Below the pieces are notes generated by a model. It was given only the letters and a program-made list of their open reading frames with translations, made no database searches and had not been told where the DNA came from. Positions 35,327-42,846 of a DNA stretch of 64,000 nucleotides are shown one piece after another. The translations under genes were made by a program, and so were the position numbers. Within the stretch, counting starts at the first letter, position 1, and each line of letters begins with the position of its first letter. The DNA is from Robiginitalea sp. (GTDB lineage Bacteria > Bacteroidota > Bacteroidia > Flavobacteriales > Flavobacteriaceae): contig JAHEJJ010000009.1 of NCBI GenBank assembly GCA_024638915.1, forward strand, positions 1-64,000. The letters run 5' to 3'.

Positions 35327-36254
35327 GAACCTCCATCTTTTGGACCGCTTGGATAAATATATCGTTTGCAGAGGGTACCGTTTCTACAAAACTGCTTACG
35401 TTGGCACGGGTCGAGAGAAAACTTAAAAATTCACTGGTATTGGCCTGCGGTAAATAAACCGTAAACCCAAGAACTTTTTCCTGTATATCATATAGAGGTG
35501 AAGAAATTTGAAACGCTTCTTCCAATTGCTTCAAAAGCTCCCGACTTTCAACCGACTCCAATACTACCTTGAATGAGTTGTTTCTAAAGGCCTTTTTAAT
35601 ATCTGAGAGCCTGCCATCCAGAATTTTTTCGGCCCGGTTCAACAATGCGATATACTCGCAGAGTTCCTCCACGGATTCCATTCTATGGGTCGAAAAGATA
35701 ATAGACGTCCCTTTTTTCTTCAGCTGCAGGATTTCGTCTTTGATAATATTTGCATTGATGGGGTCAAAACCACTAAAAGGTTCATCGAAGATCAGCAGTT
35801 TTGGTTCGTGCAAAACCGTCACGATAAACTGGATCTTCTGTGCCATCCCTTTGGAGAGTTCCTGTATCTTTCTGTTCCACCAATCCCCAATTTCGAACCT
35901 ATCGAACCAGTATTTGAGACGGCGTCTCGCTTCTGTGCGACTTAGTCCTTTAAGTCGAGCCAGATAGAGCACCTGTTCACCTACTTTCATACTTTTATAA
36001 AGTCCCCTTTCCTCTGGTAAGTAACCGATTTGTGCCACATGATGGGGTTTAAGTTCTTCACCATCCAATATAATATGGCCCGAATCGGGATAAGTGATCT
36101 GATTTATGATCCGAAGAAGTGTGGTTTTACCTGCACCATTTGGTCCGAGGATTCCGTAAATACTGTTTTTAGGAATTTCTAGAGAAATATCCTTTAAAGC
36201 GAAATTCATTCCGAATTGCTTTGTGACCTCATGGGCTACCAGGATATTACTCAT
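35319..36254 (-). CDS. ABC transporter ATPase (NatA-like)
   Basis: ATP-binding subunit of 311 residues. The Walker A GPNGAGKTT is near 37-45, Q-loop IGYLPEERGLYKSMKV near 78-93, ABC signature ELSKGMAQKIQ near 133-143, Walker B LLIFDEPFSGFDP near 152-164 and H-loop STHRME near 187-192. The YLPEERGLY and DEPFSGFDP forms are of the NatA/DrrA drug or sodium extruder group. The C-terminal 100 residues are a regulatory domain, common in this group. It is the first gene of a compact operon of five (ATPase, permease, mscS, barrel, sigma-54 regulator); 398 bases without a gene lie upstream. Confidence 0.92.
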   Translation of the reverse strand: MSNILVAHEVTKQFGMNFALKDISLEIPKNSIYGILGPNGAGKTTLLRIINQITYPDSGHIILDGEELKPHHVAQIGYLPEERGLYKSMKVGEQVLYLARLKGLSRTEARRRLKYWFDRFEIGDWWNRKIQELSKGMAQKIQFIVTVLHEPKLLIFDEPFSGFDPINANIIKDEILQLKKKGTSIIFSTHRMESVEELCEYIALLNRAEKILDGRLSDIKKAFRNNSFKVVLESVESRELLKQLEEAFQISSPLYDIQEKVLGFTVYLPQANTSEFLSFLSTRANVSSFVETVPSANDIFIQAVQKMEVHG

Positions 36255-36529
36255 ATTGGCAGGATTTCATCAGGTTCGGTTTGCTCAACATAAGAAATGA
36301 CTTCATTCAAAAATGCGCTTTTTACTGGCCAGAAGTTTAAATAGATGTACAAAATAACTCCTATTTCTTCAAAAACATAAAAAATTGTACATCAGCGATC
36401 ATATTCCATGTCTGGATCAAATGGTCTTATGAGATCGACACATCCCCTAACGGTCGCTTTTAAGCATCCAAGAACGGGAGATAATGATGTAATTTATCCT
36501 AAAATAAATCCCAGGTAGCTAGCCTATTA
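36255..36529. other. Region upstream of the five-gene operon
   Basis: Part of the 398-base gap between dnaJ and the ABC ATPase gene. It should hold the operon promoter, but I see no exact TTG-N-TAnnTTTG on the minus strand; the closest -7 is CAAAAATG as read on the plus strand near 36308-36315 (minus-strand CATTTTTG, one mismatch). A 9-bp inverted repeat, GATGTACAA at 36344-36352 and TTGTACATC at 36385-36393, lies 90-140 bases before the start codon and may be a regulator site. There is also a 36-codon open frame on the plus strand at 36409-36519, which I do not call a gene. Confidence 0.4.
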
Positions 36530-36570
36530 AAACAAAACCCACCCTTAAAAGGATTAAGGATGGGAAAAAA
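36530..36570 (-). terminator. Intrinsic terminator after grpE-dnaJ
   Basis: CCCACCCTTAA (36538-36548) pairs with TTAAGGATGGG (36554-36564) with one mismatch. On the minus strand the hairpin is followed by a T-rich stretch (complement of AAAACAAAA at 36530-36537). It lies 83 bases beyond the dnaJ stop at 36653. Confidence 0.7.
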
Positions 36571-36652
36571 ATTGCTATGAAAAAGAAAATTAATATTGGT
36601 TCCCCAATATTGATTCAAATATACGTTTTTTATTTAAAAAGCGAGATTTTTG

Positions 36653-37768
36653 TTAAGAGAACATGTCTTTCACCTTTTCAAAGAACGACTTATCGGATTT
36701 TTGAGGTTTAGGTTCAAAATTTTCCGATGTGGACATTTTTTCAAAGAATTCCCGTTGTTCTTTGTTCAACTCTTTGGGAGTCCAAACATTTACATGAACC
36801 AGCAGGTCGCCTGTACCGTAGCCCTGAATACTGCTAATACCCTTCCCTCTTAATCGGAGAATCTTACCTGACTGAATTCCAGGCTCGAGTTTAATACGCA
36901 CTTTACCATTAACGGTATCGATCTCTTTGGAAGTACCGAGTACGGCGTCCGAAATACTGATATATAAATCGTAATGCAGATTATCTCCCTCTCTTTTCAG
37001 GGAGGAATGTTCTTTTGTCTCGATCGCCACCAGAAGATCTCCCGGAATGCCGTTGCCGGGGGCTGCATTTCCCTTGCTGGAAACTTTGAGCTGCATACCC
37101 TCCTCTACACCCGGCGGGATCTTGATCGAAACCGTTTCTTCCACTATTTTCAAACCTTGGGCATCGGCCTCTGAGGGTCTTTTGTCTATCATTTGTCCGC
37201 TGCCCCCACAACTACTGCATGTTGTAGCGGTTTGCATCCTGCCCAATATCGTATTGGTGATCTTGGTTACCTGTCCTGCCCCATTACAGGCCCCACAGGT
37301 TTTATACGTTACGCCAGGGGCTTGTACTTTACGCCTGACTTTTACTTTTTTCTCCACTCCATGAGCTACTTCTTCGAGTGTCAATTTAACTCTTATACGA
37401 AGATTTCCACCCTTCATACGTCGTTGGGCACCTCCTCCGAAGCCGCCAAAACCACCAAATCCACCCCCGAAAGCACTGCCGAAAATATCTCCAAACTGAC
37501 TAAAGATATCTTCCATATTCATGCCACCTGAGCCAAATCCACCACCTTCAAAGGCCGCATGGCCAAATTGATCGTATCTTGATTTTTTATCGGGATCACT
37601 CAATACCTCATAAGCCTCAGCTGCTTTTTTAAACATTTCTTCAGCCTTGGTATCACCAGGATTTTTATCAGGATGATATTGAATAGCCTTTTTCCTGTAG
37701 GCCTTTTTTATTTCGGCGGCTGTGGCCTCTTTGCTTACACCAAGTATTTCGTAATAATCTTGTTTCAT
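36653..37768 (-). CDS. dnaJ: DnaJ co-chaperone with a reduced zinc domain
   Basis: Hsp40 partner of DnaK, 371 residues. The J domain has the HPD motif at 32-34; a G/F-rich region (about 74-113) is followed by the substrate-binding domains. Only two of the usual four CxxCxGxG motifs are present, C158GAC161NGAG and C184SSC187GGSG. Their spacing fits the second zinc centre; motifs one and four (first centre) are absent. The C-terminal beta domains (about 205-340) follow, with IKIPPGVEEGM and the LRLRGKG-type segments. The gene is 14 bases after grpE and ends at a terminator. I think this reduced form is usual in flavobacteria, not a local lesion. Confidence 0.95.
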   Translation of the reverse strand: MKQDYYEILGVSKEATAAEIKKAYRKKAIQYHPDKNPGDTKAEEMFKKAAEAYEVLSDPDKKSRYDQFGHAAFEGGGFGSGGMNMEDIFSQFGDIFGSAFGGGFGGFGGFGGGAQRRMKGGNLRIRVKLTLEEVAHGVEKKVKVRRKVQAPGVTYKTCGACNGAGQVTKITNTILGRMQTATTCSSCGGSGQMIDKRPSEADAQGLKIVEETVSIKIPPGVEEGMQLKVSSKGNAAPGNGIPGDLLVAIETKEHSSLKREGDNLHYDLYISISDAVLGTSKEIDTVNGKVRIKLEPGIQSGKILRLRGKGISSIQGYGTGDLLVHVNVWTPKELNKEQREFFEKMSTSENFEPKPQKSDKSFFEKVKDMFS

Positions 37769-37782
37769 CTTCCTGCTTCAAT

Positions 37783-38346
37783 TTAATTGCCGACCACAAC
37801 TTTGGGATGTCTGATGATCCGGTCCCCCAGTTTGAATCCCTTCTCGACCACATCGATGATCTTTCCCTTCAACTTCTTACTCGGCGCAGGTATTTGTGTG
37901 ATAGCCTCATGTACTTCAGCATCGAAAACATCACCAGACTTTACCTTGATCTCCTCCAGACCTTTTGATTTAAGAATCTCCCTGAATTTGATATTGATCA
38001 GTTCCACACCTTTGAACATCTCCTTATCTTGAGATTTTACGAGCTCTCTCAAAGCGCGTTCAAAATCGTCGATAACGGGTAATAAAGCTGTCATGACCTC
38101 CTGTCCCGCAGTCTTAAAAAGATCCATGCGCTCTTTTGATGTCCTTTTTTTGTAGTTCTCAAATTCGGCGAACAATCTTAAGAATTTGTCTTTTTCAGCG
38201 GTCAGCTGTTGTTGAAGCCGGGTTTCCACCGAAGCCGCTTCGGGCTCAGCATCCGGTCGGTTATCGAGTGTCGCTTCTCCCGTTTCTGAGTTTTGATCTT
38301 CAGACAATATATCCTCTAATTCTTCAACTTTATTTTTCTTACTCAT
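37783..38346 (-). CDS. grpE: GrpE nucleotide exchange factor
   Basis: Exchanges ADP for ATP on DnaK. The protein has 187 residues: an acidic, coiled-coil-prone N-terminal third (LEDILSEDQ, LQQQLTAEKDKFLRLFAEFENYKKRTSKERMDLFK) and the C-terminal beta-domain with VFDAEVHEAITQIPAPSKKLKGKIIDVVEKGFKLGDRIIRHPKVVV, the family signature, near 145-187. The gene starts 35 bases after an exact promoter and runs into dnaJ 14 bases later. dnaK is not in the window. Confidence 0.95.
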   Translation of the reverse strand: MSKKNKVEELEDILSEDQNSETGEATLDNRPDAEPEAASVETRLQQQLTAEKDKFLRLFAEFENYKKRTSKERMDLFKTAGQEVMTALLPVIDDFERALRELVKSQDKEMFKGVELINIKFREILKSKGLEEIKVKSGDVFDAEVHEAITQIPAPSKKLKGKIIDVVEKGFKLGDRIIRHPKVVVGN

Positions 38347-38381
38347 AAAGCAGCGTATGATTTTATTCCGATATAAGATGG

Positions 38382-38414
38382 CAAAAGTACTGCCATTTCT
38401 TTAAAAATGTCAAA
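38382..38414 (-). promoter_or_regulatory. Promoter of grpE-dnaJ
   Basis: On the minus strand, TTTG (38414-38411), a 21-base spacer and TACTTTTG (38389-38382), both exact Bacteroidota boxes. Just upstream, TGACATTT occurs twice in tandem (about 38404-38421), and TGGCA/TGCCA flank the -7 box. Confidence 0.6.
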
Positions 38415-38513
38415 ATGTCACATAAAATCAAAGTATCTGCAGCCGAAAGCGAAAGAATTGAAAGTCAAAAGTTTAATGTAAAAATGTATTATGGAAAGCC
38501 ACGATGCTGTGGT

Positions 38514-39431
38514 TCAGGTGCCTGAATCATAGATATCCTTTAAAGCCTGGCAGATATTCTGATATTCGAAATCGAAACCACCAGACTCGATTTTCTTACT
38601 ACTCACCCTTTGGCTAGACAAGACGATACTGCTCATCTCTCCCAATATCAGCCTTAAAATCCATGCAGGAATATTTGGTAAAAATATGGGCCGATCGAGT
38701 ACTTTGGCCACTTCTTTAAGAAGTTTGACTTGCGTAACAGGATTTGGTGCTACCCCGTTGTAAACTCCTTTGAGCTGGTTTTGACAGATAAATTGGATCA
38801 TTTTACTGAGATCGCGTATATGTATCCAGGATTGCCATTGTGCTCCCGATCCGAAAGCCGCTCCGGCATAAAGTTTAACCGGGCGGGCCATTTGCACAAG
38901 AGCACCTCCGCGCTCTGACAGCACCAAACCGATCCGTATTATTGCCAGCTGGGATACCAAACCCTCAAATGTACTTGCTTCCGCTTCCCATAACTTCACC
39001 ACCTCAGCCGCAAAACCTTCGGCTTCAATACGATTTTCTTCGGTATAAAAGGTGCTGGGCGAATCGGGATAGATCCCAATAGCCGAGGCGGAAACAAAAC
39101 TGTTTATCGAGGTGTTGCCAGAGTCTTTTAATCCTTTCTTCAAAGTCCTTAAACTTTGTATCCGGCTGCTGATGATCTCCTTTTTATAAGAGCTGGTCCA
39201 TCTTTTGGCGATAGGCGCACCGGCCAGGTTCACTATGTCTGTAACGCCTTCGAAACAACCCCCATTGATCTCTTCTGTCTCGGGATTCCAGTAAAATCCC
39301 TGTGCTCCCTGGATACTATTGAGCTTGTCTTTGCTTGTGCTAAGAAAGTATACTTCTATCTGCTGCTCCAAACAAAGCTTCACCAAATCTCTTCCCACCA
39401 AACCAGTTGCTCCGGTAATCAAAAACCTCAT
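38514..39431 (-). CDS. TIGR01777 family NAD(P)-dependent epimerase-like protein
   Basis: A 305-residue extended short-chain dehydrogenase of the TIGR01777 group (the SulA/YfcH-like family). The Rossmann motif MRFLITGATGLVGRDLVKL starts at the chosen start (39431); the in-frame ATG at 39449 adds six residues not seen in relatives. NLAGAPIAKRWTSSYKKEI near 72-90 is the family hallmark, followed by SSRIQSLRTLKKGL and FVSASAIGIYPDS (about 110-122) with the catalytic S and Y region. A C-terminal domain with PNIPAWILRLILGEMSSIVLSSQRVSSKKI near 245-275 follows. Substrate unknown. A CAAAGATA (minus TATCTTTG) box at 39447-39454 lies 15 bases upstream. Confidence 0.85.
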   Translation of the reverse strand: MRFLITGATGLVGRDLVKLCLEQQIEVYFLSTSKDKLNSIQGAQGFYWNPETEEINGGCFEGVTDIVNLAGAPIAKRWTSSYKKEIISSRIQSLRTLKKGLKDSGNTSINSFVSASAIGIYPDSPSTFYTEENRIEAEGFAAEVVKLWEAEASTFEGLVSQLAIIRIGLVLSERGGALVQMARPVKLYAGAAFGSGAQWQSWIHIRDLSKMIQFICQNQLKGVYNGVAPNPVTQVKLLKEVAKVLDRPIFLPNIPAWILRLILGEMSSIVLSSQRVSSKKIESGGFDFEYQNICQALKDIYDSGT

Positions 39432-39532
39432 CCCCAATTTTTTTTGCAAAGATACCGGATTACCGAACGCTTCGCCCCAGGTTTAATTTCGATTTAACAG
39501 TATTGTTTAAGTTCTGTAGGGTCTTTTAATGA

Positions 39533-40195
39533 TCAGTTTTTACGCGCTCGCAGCATTTCTCTTTTTCCTGGTGGCCCGGGAAGTCGTTCAACCAAAAATC
39601 CCACCTCTTGCATTGTCCTTCTTACCACGCCTTTAGCTGCGTAGGTCACCAGAATCCCTCCGGTTTTTAACGACTCAAACATATTGCTAAAAACCTCAAA
39701 AGTCCATAGTTCGGGTTGAACACGATAGCCAAATGCATCGAAATATACGAGGTCGAAAGCCTTATTTGCAGTAAAGGATCGCATTTCGGTCTGTCGCTTT
39801 AAAAGCTGAAAATCTTTATCAATTATAATAGGATTTTCCCAGGGCGCTGTATGTATTCTTTCAAAGGAAACTGCAAATTCTTCAGCCTTCAACATTTTGG
39901 GATAGTTGAGTAACTCCCATTCCGATTTCTTCAATGGAAAAGCTTCCAGAGCGGTATACTGAACAGATACGTTTCGTTTCCTCGCGTCAATCAGGCTCAT
40001 AAAAGCATTAAGGCCGGTACCCATTCCCATTTCCAGGATTGAAATATCGTCCTCCTGAACTGCATGCAGGCCATTTTTGATAAAGACATGAAAGGATTCG
40101 GCTGCAGCACCATGTTTGGAATGATACTGTTCATCCCATTCATCGATCCGCAGGCTGTGAGACCCATCTGCTGTAACTACAAGACGTCGCTTCAT
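39533..40195 (-). CDS. mnmD: tRNA 5-methylaminomethyl-2-thiouridine methyltransferase MnmD
   Basis: SAM-dependent methyltransferase that finishes mnm5s2U34 in tRNA anticodons. The protein is 220 residues (start 40195, MKRRLVVTADGSHSLRI). The family pattern includes WDEQYHSKHGAAAESFHVF near 21-39, ILEMGMGTGLNAFMSLID near 55-72 (SAM-binding glycine loop), and FDLVYFDAFGYRVQPELWTFEVF near 145-168, then GGILVTYAAKGVVRRTMQEVGF near 180-200, in which the D-A-F and Y-A-A-K-G-x-V-R stretch is diagnostic of this family. It begins one base after the DUF4920 stop, probably cotranscribed. In E. coli the activity sits in bifunctional MnmC; here only the methyltransferase is present. Confidence 0.87.
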   Translation of the reverse strand: MKRRLVVTADGSHSLRIDEWDEQYHSKHGAAAESFHVFIKNGLHAVQEDDISILEMGMGTGLNAFMSLIDARKRNVSVQYTALEAFPLKKSEWELLNYPKMLKAEEFAVSFERIHTAPWENPIIIDKDFQLLKRQTEMRSFTANKAFDLVYFDAFGYRVQPELWTFEVFSNMFESLKTGGILVTYAAKGVVRRTMQEVGFLVERLPGPPGKREMLRARKN

Positions 40196-40196
40196 C

Positions 40197-40700
40197 TCAG
40201 TCTTCAACAATTACACCCTCGGCCACCAGGGAGTAAGACTTCTGGCCTCCTACAATATTTTGGATCTCCTCTTCTGTTTTACCGGCATCCCTCGCGTAGT
40301 GTTTTAGATCCTCTTCGCTGATCAAATCGACCCGTGCCATACCATTTACCACCACTTTTTTACCTGCAAGGTCAGTGGGGACGAAAAAACCATAGTCCTT
40401 AAAAGTGACCCTGGCCTCCTGGCCATTGGCCAAGTCGAGGACCATCCAACAACCCTTAACCTGACACACCGAGGAAACCGTCCCTCTGAACTGTACTTCA
40501 GCAGCTTGGTCTCCTTCGAGATCCTGATATATCTGCACGGATTCAGGGCCAGATTTTACATCTTTGTAATCAAAGCTTTCCCCATATAACTCCTTTTGAT
40601 CATCGGAGGCAGTAATCCCCTGATTTTGTGCATAGATACCCATGCAAAAGGCAGGGAAAATCAATGAGAAAAAGACAATTGGAATGTTAAAAGTTTTCAT
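40197..40700 (-). CDS. Exported DUF4920 protein
   Basis: A 167-residue protein with a signal peptide ending near residue 24 (MGIYAQN). The DUF4920 pattern is clear: GESFDYKDV, VQFRGTVSSVCQVKGCWMVLDL (about 70-90) with the two conserved cysteines, and DYGFFVPTDLAGKKVVVNGMARVDLISEEDLKHYA. The family is common in Bacteroidota and has an OB-like beta fold, but no biochemical function is known. The start MKTFNIPIVFF at 40700 is chosen over the longer frame because it is followed directly by the signal peptide. mnmD follows one base after the stop. Confidence 0.82.
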   Translation of the reverse strand: MKTFNIPIVFFSLIFPAFCMGIYAQNQGITASDDQKELYGESFDYKDVKSGPESVQIYQDLEGDQAAEVQFRGTVSSVCQVKGCWMVLDLANGQEARVTFKDYGFFVPTDLAGKKVVVNGMARVDLISEEDLKHYARDAGKTEEEIQNIVGGQKSYSLVAEGVIVED

Positions 40701-40768
40701 TATTATCAATATTGACCAATCAACTGCAAAACTGGTGATTTTAAACGAAAAAAGAACAATCAACTAGC

Positions 40769-40776
40769 TATATTTG
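40769..40776 (+). promoter_or_regulatory. -7 promoter box for ilvE
   Basis: TATATTTG, an exact TAnnTTTG match, 29 bases before the ATG at 40806. No -33 box is evident. Confidence 0.4.
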
Positions 40777-40805
40777 ATTAATTTTATGGGTGAAAATAAA
40801 AGCTT

Positions 40806-41873
40806 ATGGAGTCGACGGTAAAAAATCTTCACATAGAAAAAGCAAAAAGTTCGAAGATCGGACAGGTTGATTTTAGCAACCTTTCTTTCGGGTCGGTTTT
40901 TACCGATCATATGTTCAGCTGTGATTTCAAGGATGGAATGTGGAAAACCCCAAAGATAACTCCTTATCAACCATTATTATTGGAACCTTCCGCAAGAGTA
41001 TTTCACTATGGACAGGCGGTTTTTGAAGGGATGAAGGCTTACCGTGATGATCAGGATGGGGTTTGGCTGTTCAGACCTGATGAAAATTTCAAAAGGATCA
41101 ATAAGTCGAGCGTACGCCTGGCCATGCCAGAATTTCCGGAGGAATACTTTTTTGAAGGCTTGAAAACCCTGCTGCAGTTAGATCAGGACTGGATCAAACC
41201 GGGAATAGGTAATACATTATATATACGTCCCTTTGTGATTGCCACCCAGGCGGGGATACTGGCATCACCCGCCGATGAATTTAAATTCGTGATCATCTGT
41301 TCGCCAGCACAGGCTTATTATGGCGGCGAAGTACGGGTAAAAATCGCGGAAAAATTCAGTCGCGCTGCTGACGGTGGATTTGGTTTTGCCAAAGCTGCCG
41401 GCAATTATGCAGGGCAATTCTATCCTACAAAACTGGCTCAGGAAGAGGGTTATCAACAGATTATATGGACCGACGCCAATACCCATGAGTACATAGAAGA
41501 GGCTGGCACAATGAATATTTTTGTCCGTTTAGACGATAAATTGATCACTTGTCCTGTGGGCGACAGGATCCTTGACGGGGTAACACGTAAAAGTGTGATT
41601 GCGCTTGCGGAGGATCAGGGTATTGAAATGGAGATCAGGCCGATTAAAGTGAAGGAATTGGTGGAAGGAATGGAAAACAAGCGTCTGAAAGAACTCTTTG
41701 GAAGCGGAACTGCGGCCGTGATCAACCCGATACGCGGTTTTGGATATCAAGGGAAACGATATGAATTACCACAGATGGCAGACTCTTATGCCAATCGGTT
41801 TAAGAAACAATTGCTCGATATCCAGTACAATTGTACCGATGATAAATTTGGATGGAGATACCGGGTGATGTAG
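40806..41873 (+). CDS. ilvE: Branched-chain amino acid aminotransferase
   Basis: PLP aminotransferase that makes or breaks down leucine, isoleucine and valine. The 355-residue length and MWKTPKITPY-type opening are those of the eukaryote-like class IV form. Features are YGQAVFEGMKAYRDD near 69-83, GIGNTLYIRPFVIATQ near 132-147, the PLP lysine in FAKAAGNYAGQ near 195-205, NTHEYIEEAGTMNIFV near 227-242, and GDRILDGVTRKSVIALA near 256-272. It has its own terminator next to the convergent MazG-like gene. Confidence 0.95.
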   Translation: MESTVKNLHIEKAKSSKIGQVDFSNLSFGSVFTDHMFSCDFKDGMWKTPKITPYQPLLLEPSARVFHYGQAVFEGMKAYRDDQDGVWLFRPDENFKRINKSSVRLAMPEFPEEYFFEGLKTLLQLDQDWIKPGIGNTLYIRPFVIATQAGILASPADEFKFVIICSPAQAYYGGEVRVKIAEKFSRAADGGFGFAKAAGNYAGQFYPTKLAQEEGYQQIIWTDANTHEYIEEAGTMNIFVRLDDKLITCPVGDRILDGVTRKSVIALAEDQGIEMEIRPIKVKELVEGMENKRLKELFGSGTAAVINPIRGFGYQGKRYELPQMADSYANRFKKQLLDIQYNCTDDKFGWRYRVM

Positions 41874-41893
41874 ACCACCATTGCAATAATAAC

Positions 41894-41922
41894 AGAGCAC
41901 CTTTATCGGTGCTCTTCTTTTT
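41894..41922 (+). terminator. Intrinsic terminator after ilvE
   Basis: AGAGCACC (41894-41901) pairs with GGTGCTCT (41908-41915), loop TTTATC, followed by a T-rich tail that overlaps the stop codon of the convergent gene at 41922. Confidence 0.85.
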
Positions 41923-42305
41923 TACTCCAAGATGCGTTTGATATTGGGTTTAAAATAATCAGGGCCTTTCAAAACCTTTCCGTCTTCCCGATATATAGGT
42001 TTGCCGTTGGCTCCCAACTTGCTCATATTGCTTTTTTGGATTTCTTCAAATACCTCTTCGATCTTATGCTGCATCCCGTGTTCCAGAATAGTCCCGCACA
42101 GAATATAGAGCATATCGCCTAAGGCGTCTGCCACTTCCACCAAATCGTTTCGTTCTGCAGCTTCAAAGTATTCCTTGTTCTCTTCATCCATCAGATTGAA
42201 TCGCAACCTATTTTTTTCATATCCCAGGTTTGCCTTAGGTGCTTTAGAGATTCCAAGCCCAAATGATTCGTGGAATAATGCCACGGATGCAATCTTGTGT
42301 TTCAT
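41922..42305 (-). CDS. MazG-like nucleotide pyrophosphohydrolase-type protein
   Basis: A 127-residue all-helical protein of the MazG / phosphoribosyl-ATP pyrophosphohydrolase-like superfamily. The metal-binding signature E-E-x-x-E...E-x-x-D is visible as DEENKEYFEAAERNDLVEVADALGDMLYILCGTILEHG (about 40-77), in which two acidic clusters (EENKEY and EVADALGD) supply the ligands. It probably hydrolyses a non-canonical NTP, though the substrate is not known. Its stop codon lies in the tail of the ilvE terminator, and the gene to its right is divergent. Confidence 0.75.
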   Translation of the reverse strand: MKHKIASVALFHESFGLGISKAPKANLGYEKNRLRFNLMDEENKEYFEAAERNDLVEVADALGDMLYILCGTILEHGMQHKIEEVFEEIQKSNMSKLGANGKPIYREDGKVLKGPDYFKPNIKRILE

Positions 42306-42323
42306 ACTTCTTATGATTTGAAT

Positions 42324-42331
42324 TAGTTTTG
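42324..42331 (+). promoter_or_regulatory. -7 promoter box for the 62-residue membrane protein
   Basis: TAGTTTTG, an exact TAnnTTTG match, 16 bases before the ATG at 42348. Confidence 0.35.
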
Positions 42332-42347
42332 TCTAAAATTAAGTATA

Positions 42348-42536
42348 ATGTTCAGTACCGGTCAACTCATATTTGCCGTCCTTTTCGCCCTGGGCTTTCT
42401 GATTATTATTATAGCCGCCTATCGCAGGGATCGAAGCCTCCACCGTAAAAATTTCAAGGGTGTTAAATGGATCATCCTGGCCTTTGCAGCATTCATAATT
42501 TTTCTCTTTTTGATTAAATATGTGCTAAAAGAATAA
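42348..42536 (+). CDS. Small two-helix membrane protein, unknown
   Basis: A 62-residue protein with two transmembrane helices (about residues 6-25 and 43-58) separated by a basic loop, YRRDRSLHRKNFKGVKW, and a C-terminal KYVLKE. The positive-inside rule puts the loop in the cytoplasm. I do not recognise a named family. It has a promoter box 16 bases upstream and is 113 bases before the next small membrane gene. Confidence 0.6.
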   Translation: MFSTGQLIFAVLFALGFLIIIIAAYRRDRSLHRKNFKGVKWIILAFAAFIIFLFLIKYVLKE

Positions 42537-42616
42537 TCAATTATTTATCAACACCACAAAATTATATCTGTTTACAACAATTTTTCTCCCTAGAGCGTAT
42601 AATATAAGAAAAGACG

Positions 42617-42624
42617 TACTTTTG
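42617..42624 (+). promoter_or_regulatory. -7 promoter box for the small membrane gene and crcB
   Basis: TACTTTTG, an exact TAnnTTTG match, 25 bases before the ATG at 42650. Its position supports a gene starting there. Confidence 0.4.
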
Positions 42625-42649
42625 CGTTATAAAAGTAAATAACCGGCCA

Positions 42650-42829
42650 ATGGTCACCTTTTTATCAACCATTTTTGTATTAATTGCCATAAACCTTGCG
42701 TTGCTACTCTTTAGTACGAACAAGGCTAAACAGCGGTTGAATAAGTTTAATAAAGATCTCTCTGCCACGTCCGATTCGAAGATTTACCCTTTGAATTTAA
42801 ACTCATCCAAGTATAAAAAAGCCATCTAG
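42650..42829 (+). CDS. Small membrane protein upstream of crcB, unknown
   Basis: A 59-residue protein. Residues 3-21 are a hydrophobic helix (TFLSTIFVLIAINLALLLF), then STNKAK and a polar, asparagine- and serine-rich tail. Its first 27 residues align without gaps to the 27-residue candidate at 26515-26598. A TACTTTTG box lies 25 bases upstream and crcB starts 17 bases after its stop, so the two are probably one transcript. The ORF is short enough to be missed by routine calls. The function is unknown; a role with CrcB is only suggested by position. Confidence 0.55.
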   Translation: MVTFLSTIFVLIAINLALLLFSTNKAKQRLNKFNKDLSATSDSKIYPLNLNSSKYKKAI

Positions 42830-42846
42830 TTTTATACCTTTAGCGT

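Noticed and set aside
36409-36519. Plus-strand ORF of 36 codons in the gap upstream of the ABC operon.
   Set aside because: No promoter box, signal, membrane segment or relation to another ORF in the window.
42830-42846. Possible fluoride riboswitch before crcB.
   Set aside because: Only 17 bases separate crcB from the preceding small gene, too few for the known riboswitch, and no matching fold is seen further upstream.
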